From assembly GCA_012270485.1 (NCBI GenBank), contig JAAXIF010000105.1:1-64000 (forward strand): DNA of 64,000 bases, given 5' to 3'. Every line of letters starts with the position of its first letter. Position 1 is the stretch's first letter. The stretch comes from Sphingobacteriales bacterium (GTDB lineage: Bacteria > Bacteroidota > Bacteroidia > Chitinophagales > Chitinophagaceae). A program made the translations under genes and the position numbers. The notes under the pieces are model-generated. The model was not told the DNA's origin. It did not search any database and saw only the letters and a list, made by a program, of their open reading frames with translations. Positions 1-6,851 of this stretch are shown here, piece after piece.

Positions 1-2
1 CA

Positions 3-47
3 TTGAATGAAACAGTTCAGATAACAGACCACATTTTTTATAGGTAA
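3..47 (+). CDS. 3' end of an upstream gene (partial)
   Basis: An open frame enters from the left edge and stops with TAA at 45-47, giving about 14 C-terminal residues. It stops five bases before the next ATG, the same tight spacing seen between the following genes, so it is probably the tail of another small early gene. Too little is present to identify it, and the frame could be open by chance. Confidence 0.35.
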   Translation: MNETVQITDHIFYR

Positions 48-51
48 TATT

Positions 52-219
52 ATGTTAGAGATTATAGGATTATTAACGTGTATCTATCTTGCATTTAGAA
101 TATTTCCAGCTGTTATAAAGTTTGGAGTCAAACTTGCAGTTGCAATATTGTTAATCATATTTGCAATTATGGTATACACATATTTCTTTCCACCAATGAT
201 ACAGATTTTAATTGCATGA
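52..219 (+). CDS. Small two-helix membrane protein, 55 aa
   Basis: An ATG at 52 opens a 55-codon frame ending in TGA at 217-219, sharing ATGA with the next gene. The product is almost entirely hydrophobic, with a first segment around residues 3-20 and a second, stronger Ile/Leu/Ala-rich one around 25-45. It has little charge and a Pro-Pro near the C terminus. An AGGT stretch 7-10 bases before the start is a weak ribosome site. The coupled overlap and consistent hydrophobicity support a real gene. Its function is unknown; a small inner-membrane host-takeover protein is one possibility. Confidence 0.6.
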   Translation: MLEIIGLLTCIYLAFRIFPAVIKFGVKLAVAILLIIFAIMVYTYFFPPMIQILIA

Positions 220-449
220 TAGAAATTGCACAATTACAAGACGGACAATTAGTATATGGTCTTTATGAAGAGATTGAGAAATATGCAGATAAGGAAGACA
301 CTTGTGTTGAACATTACTTTGACCATGTTGCACCTTTCGTTGTTCAAAAGAATTTTAAATATGTTGGTAGTTCTATGAGTGACCCATACTCAGTATCAGT
401 CCCATGGAATTATGAAAAAGGAGTTGCAGATGTCACTGAAAAATGGTAA
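216..449 (+). CDS. Conserved-type small phage protein, 77 aa
   Basis: This 77-residue acidic protein starts at the ATGA overlap with the membrane protein upstream and overlaps the next gene by 20 bases. It has no signal peptide, membrane segment or recognisable motif. It contains His and Cys residues around positions 30-35 but no metal-site spacing. It sits in a co-directional run of small genes leading to gp33, gp59 and gp32, typical of the early accessory genes of T4-like marine phages. I do not recognise the family. Confidence 0.6.
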   Translation: MIEIAQLQDGQLVYGLYEEIEKYADKEDTCVEHYFDHVAPFVVQKNFKYVGSSMSDPYSVSVPWNYEKGVADVTEKW

Positions 450-609
450 AACCGAATCATGTGTAGTGTGCAAGTGTGACACTAAAGTCCCAGTTGACAC
501 TCATGTTGAGAAAAGAAATAATTATGTTTATGGGGTAGGACAAACATGTTCTTCATGTTATAATAAGTTATACCATATTGAGGAGAAAAAAGAATGTATG
601 ATAATGTAG
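430..609 (+). CDS. Zinc-ribbon small protein, 59 aa
   Basis: The start is placed at ATG 430 rather than the upstream in-frame ATG at 379, because AAGGAG at 418-423 lies six bases before it. The product has two Cys-x2-Cys pairs (CVVC near residue 11 and CSSC near residue 40) about 30 residues apart, a spacing typical of a treble-clef or zinc-ribbon fold. Little else is present, so it is essentially one zinc module. It could bind nucleic acid or a host protein; that is inference. It overlaps both neighbours, so it is probably translationally coupled. Confidence 0.6.
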   Translation: MSLKNGKTESCVVCKCDTKVPVDTHVEKRNNYVYGVGQTCSSCYNKLYHIEEKKECMIM

Positions 610-863
610 AAAGGTTTAGAGAGAACCTTAAGGATACTAATTATGTTAATGGTGGAGTGCAACACGTGTATTCATTTTCAAATGGTTATGGTGCAAGTGT
701 AGTGAAACACGATTTCTCATATGGTGGTAAACAAGGTTTATGGGAATTAGCTGTTCTCGAAGGAGAAGATATATGTTATACTAGTGGTATAACTGATGAT
801 GTCATTGGACATCTTTCATGGGTAAACGTAGAAAAAATCTTGGGGGAGATTAAATCATTATGA
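594..863 (+). CDS. Conserved small phage protein, 89 aa
   Basis: The start at 594 follows AGGAG about nine bases upstream and overlaps the zinc-ribbon gene by 16 bases. The product is a soluble, aromatic- and glycine-rich protein with a motif around NGYGASV, and FSYGG and LWELAV strings further on. Proteins of this look recur in T4-like cyanophages and other marine myophages without an assigned function. It ends four bases into the next gene. There are no membrane segments and no clear catalytic motif. Confidence 0.65.
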   Translation: MYDNVERFRENLKDTNYVNGGVQHVYSFSNGYGASVVKHDFSYGGKQGLWELAVLEGEDICYTSGITDDVIGHLSWVNVEKILGEIKSL

Positions 864-1396
864 ACTTATTTTATTTGAGTAAAGACCCGACAGAGTGTGC
901 AACACTTCATTGTGACAAACACGTAGTCAAAATGATTATTGAGTATGCACAACTTATGTCTACTGCACATAGAATGTTGGACGGAGAAGAATACGAGGGA
1001 AGAACAAAACTCAATCGTAGAATTCGTAGGTGGAAACACCCTAACGAAACAATGGAAGAAACACTTTACAAAGCTTCTCATATCAATCACCCAACTGCAG
1101 TATGGGCTAGAGAGAGTGTAGAAAATTATCAACACTTACTTGCACTATGGAGACAGTTATGTTTCGAATACACTTTCCGTTATGGTAAAGTTCATGAGAC
1201 ATACAGAAAACTATGTGTAATATTATCAGACGTTCCAAAGAATATACCTAAGACTAAGTTCACCGAACCACCTCAGTGTATGCCTGAAGACGTGAAGTCT
1301 GAAAGTGTTATAGATGCATACCATAAATACTATGCAGTCTACAAAAAAAGTTTTGCAAAATGGACTGGTAGACCCATTCCGAGTTTTATGTCATGA
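860..1396 (+). CDS. Conserved phage protein with CDKHVVKM motif, 178 aa
   Basis: This is a 178-residue protein joined to its neighbours by four-base ATGA overlaps on both sides. The N terminus has the form NxFYLSxDPxxCAxxHCDKHVVKM followed by an AQLMSTAHR helix, a pattern common in T4-like marine phage proteins. Later there is a charged region and an aromatic C terminus with YHKYY. I have seen related proteins linked loosely to the pyrimidine-dimer glycosylase (T4 endonuclease V) group, and a His in the first helix and a C-terminal YY would fit, but the similarity is too weak to assign that activity. The conserved Cys and His residues are the first place to look for a metal or active site. 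Confidence 0.7.
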   Translation: MNLFYLSKDPTECATLHCDKHVVKMIIEYAQLMSTAHRMLDGEEYEGRTKLNRRIRRWKHPNETMEETLYKASHINHPTAVWARESVENYQHLLALWRQLCFEYTFRYGKVHETYRKLCVILSDVPKNIPKTKFTEPPQCMPEDVKSESVIDAYHKYYAVYKKSFAKWTGRPIPSFMS

Positions 1397-1572
1397 GAGT
1401 ATTAGTTGAAAATTATGGTGATATCAGAATCTTTTATGAAAGACCTTATGGTTATAAAAGATATATTATCGAATGGGAGAATGGAACAACCTCTATTCTC
1501 AGTGGTCTATGGTATAAAGAAAAACAAGTCAAAGAACTTGTAGAGAAAGTGATTCAGAGTAGAGATATATAA
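1393..1572 (+). CDS. Small basic protein, 59 aa
   Basis: An ATG at 1393 overlaps the stop of the previous gene (ATGA). The frame runs 59 codons to a TAA that shares TAATG with the next gene. The product starts MRVLVENYGDIRIF and is rich in Tyr, Lys and Glu. It has a predicted beta-rich first half (alternating hydrophobics, a Tyr-Gly-Tyr turn) and a C-terminal helix. The double coupling is strong evidence that the frame is used. Function unknown; possibly a small single-domain regulator. Confidence 0.6.
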   Translation: MRVLVENYGDIRIFYERPYGYKRYIIEWENGTTSILSGLWYKEKQVKELVEKVIQSRDI

Positions 1573-1871
1573 TGCCGACTTATACCTTTAAGAATAATGA
1601 AACTGGTTGTATAGAAGAACGTATTATGTCCTATACAAAGTTAGACCAATTCAAAGAAGACAACCCACACCTCAAACAAGTTATCCTTCATGCACCCGAT
1701 ACAGTTGGTGGTCATGGTGATAGGGTTAAAACTGATGACGGGTTTAAAGAAGTTCTTGCAAAGGTAGGAGAGAATCATAAGGGTTCACACCTTTATAAAA
1801 AATCTGTTAAGGAAGTCAAGACTGAACAGATTGTCAAAAAACACATTGACTTACAAAGTAAAAAGAAGTAA
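1572..1871 (+). CDS. FmdB-like phage protein lacking the zinc cysteines, 99 aa
   Basis: The N terminus MPTYTFKNNETG followed by a short helix and NPHLKQV resembles the FmdB/zinc-ribbon-type proteins found widely in T4-like cyanophages. The C-terminal half has the GFKEVLAKV...NHKGS element that accompanies them. The usual zinc-binding cysteine pairs are missing (only one Cys remains), so metal binding looks lost. The tail is very lysine-rich. It is coupled to the upstream gene through TAATG. The role is unknown; the family is often guessed to be regulatory. Confidence 0.6.
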   Translation: MPTYTFKNNETGCIEERIMSYTKLDQFKEDNPHLKQVILHAPDTVGGHGDRVKTDDGFKEVLAKVGENHKGSHLYKKSVKEVKTEQIVKKHIDLQSKKK

Positions 1872-1877
1872 AATAGA

Positions 1878-2558
1878 ATGACACAATTGAAATTACAAAC
1901 TATGGATATCACTGATTTAGAGAATATCAAACTTAACACAATACAAGAAGACGGAAAAAGATTTTACGTTGACGACACTGGTGCAAAATATCCAAGTGTC
2001 ACAACTGTCACCTCTCTACTATCACGTGACCATATCAAGTTGTGGAGAAAACGTGTAGGTGAAGAAACTGCAAATAAGATATCTTCACAAGCTGCAAAAC
2101 GAGGAACCAGTTTCCACCAAAACATAGAAGACTATCTCAGAAAAGATAAAGAGTTTATAGAGTTTGATAATGTCCTTCAAGAAGGAATGTTCAAAGCAGT
2201 TCAACCAGTGTTAGACGAAATCGTCCCACTTGCTTTAGAAGCACCATTGTGGAGTCCTAATTTAAAAATGGCTGGTCGTGTAGATTGTATTGGTATGTTA
2301 GACGGAGTGTTATCTGTAATAGATTTCAAGTCTAGTGGAAAATACAAAGAAGAGTATATGACTAAACCATGGATGATACAAATGACTGCATATGCATTAA
2401 TGGTTGAAGAATTAACTGGTCAAGCAATCGAAGAGATTGTTGCACTAGTAGGTGTGGAAGGACACAATGCCTTTCAGATTTTTTATGGGAATCCACTGGA
2501 CTACATTGACGAGTTAGTGGATTTAAGAAAACGATATAGTAATTTATACGGAGTATAG
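1878..2558 (+). CDS. PD-(D/E)XK exonuclease (RecB/Cas4-like)
   Basis: This 226-residue protein has the order of motifs expected for a RecB-type PD-(D/E)XK nuclease. An early GTSFHQNIEDYL helix supplies the conserved His, GRVDCIG supplies the metal-binding Asp, VIDFKSS is the D-x-K catalytic core, and a later QMTAYALMVEEL is the Q-x3-Y motif. Enzymes of this group cut DNA ends and are common in the early region of T4-like cyanophages, where they are thought to act in recombination or host-DNA breakdown. The protein is close to a minimal single-domain nuclease with no helicase part. The activity is well supported; the exact substrate is not. Confidence 0.8.
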   Translation: MTQLKLQTMDITDLENIKLNTIQEDGKRFYVDDTGAKYPSVTTVTSLLSRDHIKLWRKRVGEETANKISSQAAKRGTSFHQNIEDYLRKDKEFIEFDNVLQEGMFKAVQPVLDEIVPLALEAPLWSPNLKMAGRVDCIGMLDGVLSVIDFKSSGKYKEEYMTKPWMIQMTAYALMVEELTGQAIEEIVALVGVEGHNAFQIFYGNPLDYIDELVDLRKRYSNLYGV

Positions 2559-2559
2559 A

Positions 2560-2898
2560 ATGGCAGATTTTTATGATGAAGAAAAGTTTACTCTAAAACA
2601 AGATTGGAATTGGAGTAAGATTATTTGGAAAAGTGATGATTGGATTCACCAAGAAGCATACGATGGTGCTTATAACCACATGTTAGAGTATCTTGAAATA
2701 GGAAGTGAAGACGAACTAACTAGGGAACACTTACAAGAGTGTGAAACATTAATTGATTATTTAGAAGCACCTCATGACAAAGGTGGAATGGGTCAAGATA
2801 TGAATGGTCATAGTCCAACATACTATGCATACTATAGAGTTATGATGGATTGGATTGAGAACTTCGATTTAGAACATACAGGAGCACCATTAGAATGA
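2560..2898 (+). CDS. Acidic conserved-type protein, 112 aa
   Basis: The ATG lies one base after the nuclease stop codon. The protein is strongly acidic, rich in Trp, Tyr, His and Asp, and mainly helical by eye, with LEYLEIGSEDELT and a YYAYYRVMMDWIENF helix. It has no Cys pairs, membrane segment or recognisable active site. It ends with an ATGA overlap into the membrane protein downstream. An acidic DNA-mimic role is possible, but I have no direct evidence for it. Confidence 0.6.
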   Translation: MADFYDEEKFTLKQDWNWSKIIWKSDDWIHQEAYDGAYNHMLEYLEIGSEDELTREHLQECETLIDYLEAPHDKGGMGQDMNGHSPTYYAYYRVMMDWIENFDLEHTGAPLE

Positions 2899-3206
2899 AA
2901 TACTTTAGAAAGTTTATAATGTTTGTAGTCGATAGTTGGAGATTAGTAATGGACAATAGATATAATCCATTAAAGTATATCCCCGACCCAAGTCTACAAA
3001 CTTATTTTACACTTGTCTTGTTTACAATGTGGTCAATCTACTTTGGATTCGTTGCAAGTTTTTATATGGGTTGGTTAGGTTATTCAGTCGTGACCAGTAT
3101 CATAGTTCACGTTGCAGTAATTTTACCAGTTGCATTTACGAATGCTGTATTCTTAGATGCAGAACGTGACGGAAGTAAATGGTTAAAAGATTGGAGAGAT
3201 GAATGA
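2895..3206 (+). CDS. Two-helix inner-membrane protein, 103 aa
   Basis: After a basic amphipathic N terminus and a NRYNPLKYIPDPSLQTYF loop come two long hydrophobic segments, roughly residues 38-60 and 62-85. A charged C terminus (DAERDGSKWLKDW) is probably cytoplasmic. Proteins with this layout and the YxPDP loop occur beside gp33/gp59 in other marine T4-like phages, but have no known job. It overlaps both the preceding and following genes by four bases, so it is translated as part of the same unit. Confidence 0.65.
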   Translation: MKYFRKFIMFVVDSWRLVMDNRYNPLKYIPDPSLQTYFTLVLFTMWSIYFGFVASFYMGWLGYSVVTSIIVHVAVILPVAFTNAVFLDAERDGSKWLKDWRDE

Positions 3207-3442
3207 TTACACGTAAAGAATTCTCAGAACAAGTTGAAAAACTATTAGTCAAAGGACGTGGTGCAGATGTTATGTCTGCAATCGTAAAGGTTTGTGAGTT
3301 AAACAATATCGAACCCGAAAGTGCAAAGAGATTATTAACACAACCTCTTAAAGACAAACTAGAAGCAGAAGCTGCTGGTTTAAATTTAATTAACCGAGGG
3401 AATAATTCCAAAGGAAGTATAACCTCATTCTTTTCAGATTAG
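3203..3442 (+). CDS. gp33: gp33 late-transcription co-activator
   Basis: T4 gp33 bridges host RNA polymerase and the sliding clamp so that late promoters are activated by replication. This 79-residue protein matches the shorter cyanophage form, with a helical body (MSAIVKVCELNNIEPESAKRL) followed by KDKLEAEAAGLNLINRGN. It ends in SITSFFSD, a hydrophobic/acidic tail like the clamp-binding C terminus of T4 gp33. It lies immediately before gp59 and gp32, as in relatives. The late boxes found through the rest of the window are its expected targets together with gp55, which is not in this window. Confidence 0.75.
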   Translation: MITRKEFSEQVEKLLVKGRGADVMSAIVKVCELNNIEPESAKRLLTQPLKDKLEAEAAGLNLINRGNNSKGSITSFFSD

Positions 3443-3450
3443 GAGTAATT

Positions 3451-3738
3451 ATGAAGAAAGGTGATATCGTAGCAGTTGTTGCTACCAGTGGTGAATATGT
3501 TGGTGAGTTAGTTTCGACTAAACCAGTGACACTAGGAAACCCAAAAATGATTGTCAATACACCCGAAGGGGGAATGGGTTTCTCTAAAGGTGTTGCAGTG
3601 ACAGGTGAAGTGAACCCAACAGAAATGATATTTGGTTCATATGTTTTTATTGCTAAGTGTAATGACGAAGTTGCAGAAGCACATAGAACTGCAGTAAGTG
3701 GTATTGCAGTTCCACCCGAAAAAAAGATTGTCACTTAA
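3451..3738 (+). CDS. Small beta-rich protein between gp33 and gp59, 95 aa
   Basis: This gene has its own ribosome site (TTAGGAG eight bases before the ATG) and ends directly against the gp59 start. The product opens KKGDIVAVVATSGEYVGELV, which reads like a small beta-barrel (SH3 or Sm-like) with strands punctuated by glycine turns. It contains one Cys and is otherwise soluble. The location next to replication and late-transcription factors suggests an accessory role there, but I cannot name the family. Confidence 0.55.
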   Translation: MKKGDIVAVVATSGEYVGELVSTKPVTLGNPKMIVNTPEGGMGFSKGVAVTGEVNPTEMIFGSYVFIAKCNDEVAEAHRTAVSGIAVPPEKKIVT

Positions 3739-4329
3739 ATGACAAGTAGAGAAGGATATGATGCATATACACTTTACCTTGGAATAAAGTTGCATTTCCA
3801 TTCTAAGGATTATGACTTTATAAAATACAATGGTAAAGTGAAAAGTGATATCAATTCTTTTCTAAAACGTAAGGACAAATACCACTTTGGTAAATTGTTC
3901 AAAACCCACAAACAAGAATTGCAAGATTTTTATATTGCAAACTTGTCTTTAAAAGATTTATGGGCAGGTGACTTACTTGATAATGAGTGTGTCAAAGTCT
4001 ATAAAGATTGGAAGAATAGGAATCAGAAACTATCGTATCTTTTTGAAACGGAAGTGTCTGATTTACTACGTAAGAAGAATATCAATCAAGTGTTAGAAGT
4101 GAAGAACGGACAACACCCCATATTACTTAAACAGTTTATGGGTAAGAAGATATCCCTCGAAACGATTTGTATAATGGACGAAATCATAGGATTTACGAAG
4201 GATTGGGAACGACTAATTTCCGAAACCCTCGTCTACCCCGACATACAGAATAGGATTAACAAGTATAAGAGTTTTATAAGTGTTGATTATAAGAAGTATA
4301 AAGAACTACTCAAAGAGTTGTGTATATAG
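3739..4329 (+). CDS. gp59: gp59 replicative helicase loader
   Basis: gp59 loads the gp41 helicase onto gp32-coated forks in T4. This 196-residue protein, close to the T4 length of 217, shows the family pattern: YTLYLGIKLHF near the N terminus, a DFIKYNGKV segment, KRKDKYHFGKLF, and IANLSLKDLWAGDL. A C-terminal helical domain carries KFISLET-like and YPDIQ strings. It is basic overall, as expected for a fork-DNA binder. It directly follows the 95-aa gene with no gap and is followed by the gp32 promoter region, which keeps loader and ssDNA-binding protein together as in T4. Confidence 0.85.
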   Translation: MTSREGYDAYTLYLGIKLHFHSKDYDFIKYNGKVKSDINSFLKRKDKYHFGKLFKTHKQELQDFYIANLSLKDLWAGDLLDNECVKVYKDWKNRNQKLSYLFETEVSDLLRKKNINQVLEVKNGQHPILLKQFMGKKISLETICIMDEIIGFTKDWERLISETLVYPDIQNRINKYKSFISVDYKKYKELLKELCI

Positions 4330-4389
4330 AGCGGGTTATAGACATAACATTATTATGTATAAAAAAACAAATCCTAAGAAAATAAATTA

Positions 4390-4397
4390 TATAAATA
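4390..4397 (+). promoter_or_regulatory. T4-type late promoter box before gp32
   Basis: The sequence is exactly TATAAATA. Under T4 spacing, transcription would start at about 4403, giving a leader of about 118 nt before the gp32 ATG. gp32 in T4 is expressed from early/middle and late promoters, so a late box here is plausible. Confidence 0.6.
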
Positions 4398-4455
4398 TAT
4401 GGTATTTCTGAGAAACCCTCTTGTAGGATTATCAGTAATACACTATAATAGGAGT

Positions 4456-4475
4456 ATAGAAACTAAGGTTTCTAT
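4456..4475 (+). promoter_or_regulatory. Hairpin in the gp32 leader (possible translational operator)
   Basis: ATAGAAAC and GTTTCTAT form a perfect 8-bp stem with a TAAG loop, 45 bases before the gp32 start. A GGAG overlaps its left flank and a second AGGAG lies just before the ATG, so there are two ribosome-site-like elements. In T4, gp32 represses its own mRNA by binding a folded leader and adjacent A/T-rich single strand. The fold plus the unstructured AATAC-rich stretch here would suit the same control, which is inference. Confidence 0.45.
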
Positions 4476-4520
4476 GCAAAGATAAAATGCTAATACAATG
4501 CGATACAATAGGAGAATACA

Positions 4521-5420
4521 ATGTCGACATCATTAGATAAACTAAGAGCAGCTATGGAATCTGCTTCACCTACTGAAGGTGCAAAAAAGTCCTATTCAGA
4601 CGATACTTACTGGAAACCTGAATTAGATAAAACTGGTAATGGTTATGCAGTAGTTCGTTTCTTACCTACTCCCGAAAACGAAGAAATGCCTTGGGTATCT
4701 TACTTTGACCACGGGTTCCAAGGGCCAGGCGGTTGGTATATCGAGAAGTCTTTAACGACTCTTGGTAAACAAGACCCAGTGTCCGAATACAATACTCAGT
4801 TATGGAATACTGGGATTGAAGCAAACAAAGAGATTGCACGTAAACAGAAAAGACGTTTACACTATGTGTCCAATGTCTATGTTATCTCAGACCCAAAAAA
4901 TCCTGATAACGAAGGTAAAGTATTCAAATACAGATATGGTAAAAAAATCTTTGAACAACTCAAAGAAGCAATATCACCTGCGTTTGACGATGAACAAGCA
5001 ATCAATCCTTTTGATTTAAGAGGAGAAGGTGCAAACTTCAAAATCAAAATCAGAAAAGTAGACGGATATTGGAACTATGATAAATCAGAGTTCGATACAC
5101 CTGCTCCACTTTTTGACGATGAAAATCAATTGAATGATATAAATAATCAAACTCATTCATTAAGTGAAGTGATTGCACCAAGTGAATTCAAAACCTACGA
5201 GGAACTCAAAGAGAAACTCGATAGAGTGTTGGGTTTAACTGGGACTGTATCTAATGCAACTGCAGAAAGTGTTGCCGAAGACTTAGACGAAGTGCCTTGG
5301 TCTAACGTGAACACTGAAAGTGTTGCAGAAGAACCTGTAATCGCATCAGCAGAATCCTCTCCACAAGTGGAAGAAGACGACGCGATGGATTACTTTAAGA
5401 AATTAGCTTCTGACAGTTAA
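4521..5420 (+). CDS. gp32: gp32 single-stranded DNA-binding protein
   Basis: This 299-residue protein coats ssDNA during replication, recombination and repair. The N-terminal basic segment (LDKLRAAM) is the cooperativity domain. The core carries AVVRFLPTPENEEMPW, DHGFQGPGGWYIEK and the highly conserved NEGKVFKYRYGKKI. The C terminus is acidic and ends EEDDAMDYFKKLASDS, matching the protein-recruiting tail. The T4 zinc ligands (CPVC region) are replaced by DPVSEYN, as in cyanophage gp32, so the zinc site is absent. Strong AGGAG lies upstream. Identification is secure. Confidence 0.95.
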   Translation: MSTSLDKLRAAMESASPTEGAKKSYSDDTYWKPELDKTGNGYAVVRFLPTPENEEMPWVSYFDHGFQGPGGWYIEKSLTTLGKQDPVSEYNTQLWNTGIEANKEIARKQKRRLHYVSNVYVISDPKNPDNEGKVFKYRYGKKIFEQLKEAISPAFDDEQAINPFDLRGEGANFKIKIRKVDGYWNYDKSEFDTPAPLFDDENQLNDINNQTHSLSEVIAPSEFKTYEELKEKLDRVLGLTGTVSNATAESVAEDLDEVPWSNVNTESVAEEPVIASAESSPQVEEDDAMDYFKKLASDS

Positions 5421-5433
5421 TTTCTGATTTGGG

Positions 5434-5594
5434 GTAGTCGTTTATTTCAATATGTGTCCGTGAATAAAGACGACTACAACACTAAGGCCGTGGAAAATAG
5501 GGGGTGCTTAGTAAGGGAAAAATCAACAACATCATTACAGGTGCGGAGTTGATTGGTGAAGAACGGGTTGCTGTAAGGCGTGGGGTGACTTCAC
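5434..5594 (+). ncRNA. Candidate structured RNA between gp32 and the methyltransferase
   Basis: The 187-base gap has no gene but reads as a chain of stems. 5434-5440 pairs with 5471-5477 (GTAGTCG/CGACTAC) and extends inward through 5441-5446 with 5463-5468 (TTTATT/AATAAA). 5481-5486 pairs with 5507-5512 (ACTAAG/CTTAGT), 5521-5527 with 5548-5554 (AATCAAC/GTTGATT) and 5556-5561 with 5589-5594 (GTGAAG/CTTCAC). The loops of the last two stems contain TTACAG (5535-5540) and CTGTAA (5571-5576), a perfect 6-bp loop-loop pairing. Local G richness is higher than in the flanking genes. No tRNA, T-loop or riboswitch class that I know fits. It may be a leader controlling the methyltransferase, whose ATG has no clear ribosome site, or a small RNA made from gp32 transcripts. 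Confidence 0.5.
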
Positions 5595-5607
5595 ACTTTA
5601 ATAGATT

Positions 5608-6495
5608 ATGAAAAGTGAATATTATAAGAACGTTCTACCATGGAACGAAAATGAAAGGGTTATCGACCAGTTTGGTTGGAACCCTCAGTCAGTTATAACA
5701 CCAACTAAATCATCTAAGAACAATTGGGACGACGCATACTTAACTGCGTATGAAGAAAAGAGAGGTGTTTGTCCTCGTCTTCCTAATGGTTTAATGATGT
5801 CAGAGTTTCATGCTGGTTTATGTGAGAATATAGTTCACTATTGGTCTATGGTTGGTGATACAATCGTTGACCCTTTTGCTGGAAGAATGACACGTGCGTT
5901 TGTGTCTGCTAAATTAGGAAGAGATTATATTGGTTATGACGTATCTCCCGAAACAGTAAAAAAAGTTAGAGAAGAAATGGGAAGACATTCCTTTGACGGA
6001 TACTATGATATCATAGAGAGTGACGGGTGTGAAATGTCCCATACAGATGATGAGAGTGCAAACTTAGTTATGACTTGTCCACCTTATGGTGATATAGAAA
6101 GATACGAAAGTGCAGAAGGTCAGTTATCTGATATCAGAAGTTATACTGAGTTTCGTAATCGTATAGAAATATGTGGACAGAATATAGAACGTGTGTTGAA
6201 ACCTGGCGGGTTTTGTGTATGGGTTTGTGGTGATTGGAGAAAAGGTGGTGAATACATTCCTTTTCATTCAGATACTATAAATATGTTCACAATGGCTGGT
6301 CTAAATCTTCATGACATTATTGTAATGAAGAACGACACCATATTTGCAGCCTTACAAGCAGGTAAGTGTGCAAGTAAAAGATACACTGCAAAAGTGCATG
6401 AGTTCATTTTAGTGTTTCGTAAAAGTGGGGAGTTAGTTGCTAACTCAGATAAAATAAAGAATAAAGTAGAATCTTTAGAACAATTTTTTAGTTAA
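5608..6495 (+). CDS. DNA methyltransferase (N4-cytosine or N6-adenine type)
   Basis: This 295-residue protein has the two signatures of amino-methyltransferases: [15 protein letters not shown] (motif I, SAM binding, around residue 90) and [13 protein letters not shown] (motif IV, catalytic, around residue 155). [14 protein letters not shown] follows as the next core strand. It would transfer a methyl group from SAM to an exocyclic amine in DNA. Motif I precedes IV with a short gap. No endonuclease partner is next to it, so it is an orphan enzyme, possibly protecting phage DNA. It ends [10 protein letters not shown], which looks like a sliding-clamp-binding peptide. There is no obvious ribosome site; the structured RNA lies just upstream. 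Confidence 0.85.
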   Translation: MKSEYYKNVLPWNENERVIDQFGWNPQSVITPTKSSKNNWDDAYLTAYEEKRGVCPRLPNGLMMSEFHAGLCENIVHYWSMVGDTIVDPFAGRMTRAFVSAKLGRDYIGYDVSPETVKKVREEMGRHSFDGYYDIIESDGCEMSHTDDESANLVMTCPPYGDIERYESAEGQLSDIRSYTEFRNRIEICGQNIERVLKPGGFCVWVCGDWRKGGEYIPFHSDTINMFTMAGLNLHDIIVMKNDTIFAALQAGKCASKRYTAKVHEFILVFRKSGELVANSDKIKNKVESLEQFFS

Positions 6496-6496
6496 T

Positions 6497-6733
6497 ATGC
6501 CGAGTGTAAAACCAAGAATTAATCCTAAGAATAAAAATGTCGAACCTTTCGATAGAATGCTACGTAGATTCAAAAAAGCATGTGAACGTAAAGGTATCGT
6601 TCAAGAATGCCGTGATAGACAATATTATGAGAAACCTAACACTAAAAGGAATCAAAAGAATCAAGAGATTAAACGTAGAAAGAAAATAGAAGCTAAACGT
6701 GCTTCTATGAAAGGTTATAGACATATTCGATGA
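6497..6733 (+). CDS. rpsU: Ribosomal protein bS21
   Basis: This 78-residue, very basic protein carries the unmistakable bS21 core [19 protein letters not shown], followed by RDRQYYEKP and a lysine/arginine-rich tail, close to the bacterial length of about 70. bS21 sits near the anti-Shine-Dalgarno region of the 30S subunit and helps mRNA start-site selection. Phage copies are known from pelagiphages and other marine viruses and could replace the host protein to favour viral messages. The gene starts one base after the methyltransferase stop codon and shares ATGA with the next gene, so it is part of this operon. Confidence 0.95.
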   Translation: MPSVKPRINPKNKNVEPFDRMLRRFKKACERKGIVQECRDRQYYEKPNTKRNQKNQEIKRRKKIEAKRASMKGYRHIR

Positions 6734-6849
6734 GAACTAAGAGAGAAAAAAGAATTATTAAACAGTGGATAATCTCTACTGTTGTAGGTATAGTTTGTTT
6801 GATAGGTGCAATCTATATCTATTTAAATTTCCAACCTTCACTGTTTTAA
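6730..6849 (+). CDS. Single-pass membrane microprotein, 39 aa
   Basis: This frame starts at the ATGA overlap with rpsU and runs 39 codons to TAA 6847-6849. The N terminus is strongly basic ([13 protein letters not shown]), followed by one hydrophobic helix of about 20 residues ([18 protein letters not shown]) and a short tail. The positive-inside rule puts the N terminus in the cytoplasm. The coupling to rpsU and the clear membrane design support a real gene. Role unknown. Confidence 0.6.
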   Translation: MRTKREKRIIKQWIISTVVGIVCLIGAIYIYLNFQPSLF

Positions 6850-6851
6850 AT

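Noticed and set aside
860..1396. Assignment as pyrimidine-dimer glycosylase (denV)
   Set aside because: Only general placement of His and aromatic residues is similar; the catalytic N-terminal Thr and overall pattern of T4 endonuclease V are not evident.
5421..5607. A tRNA or tmRNA in the gap after gp32
   Set aside because: No cloverleaf, T-loop or CCA-type end is visible; stem spacing does not fit.
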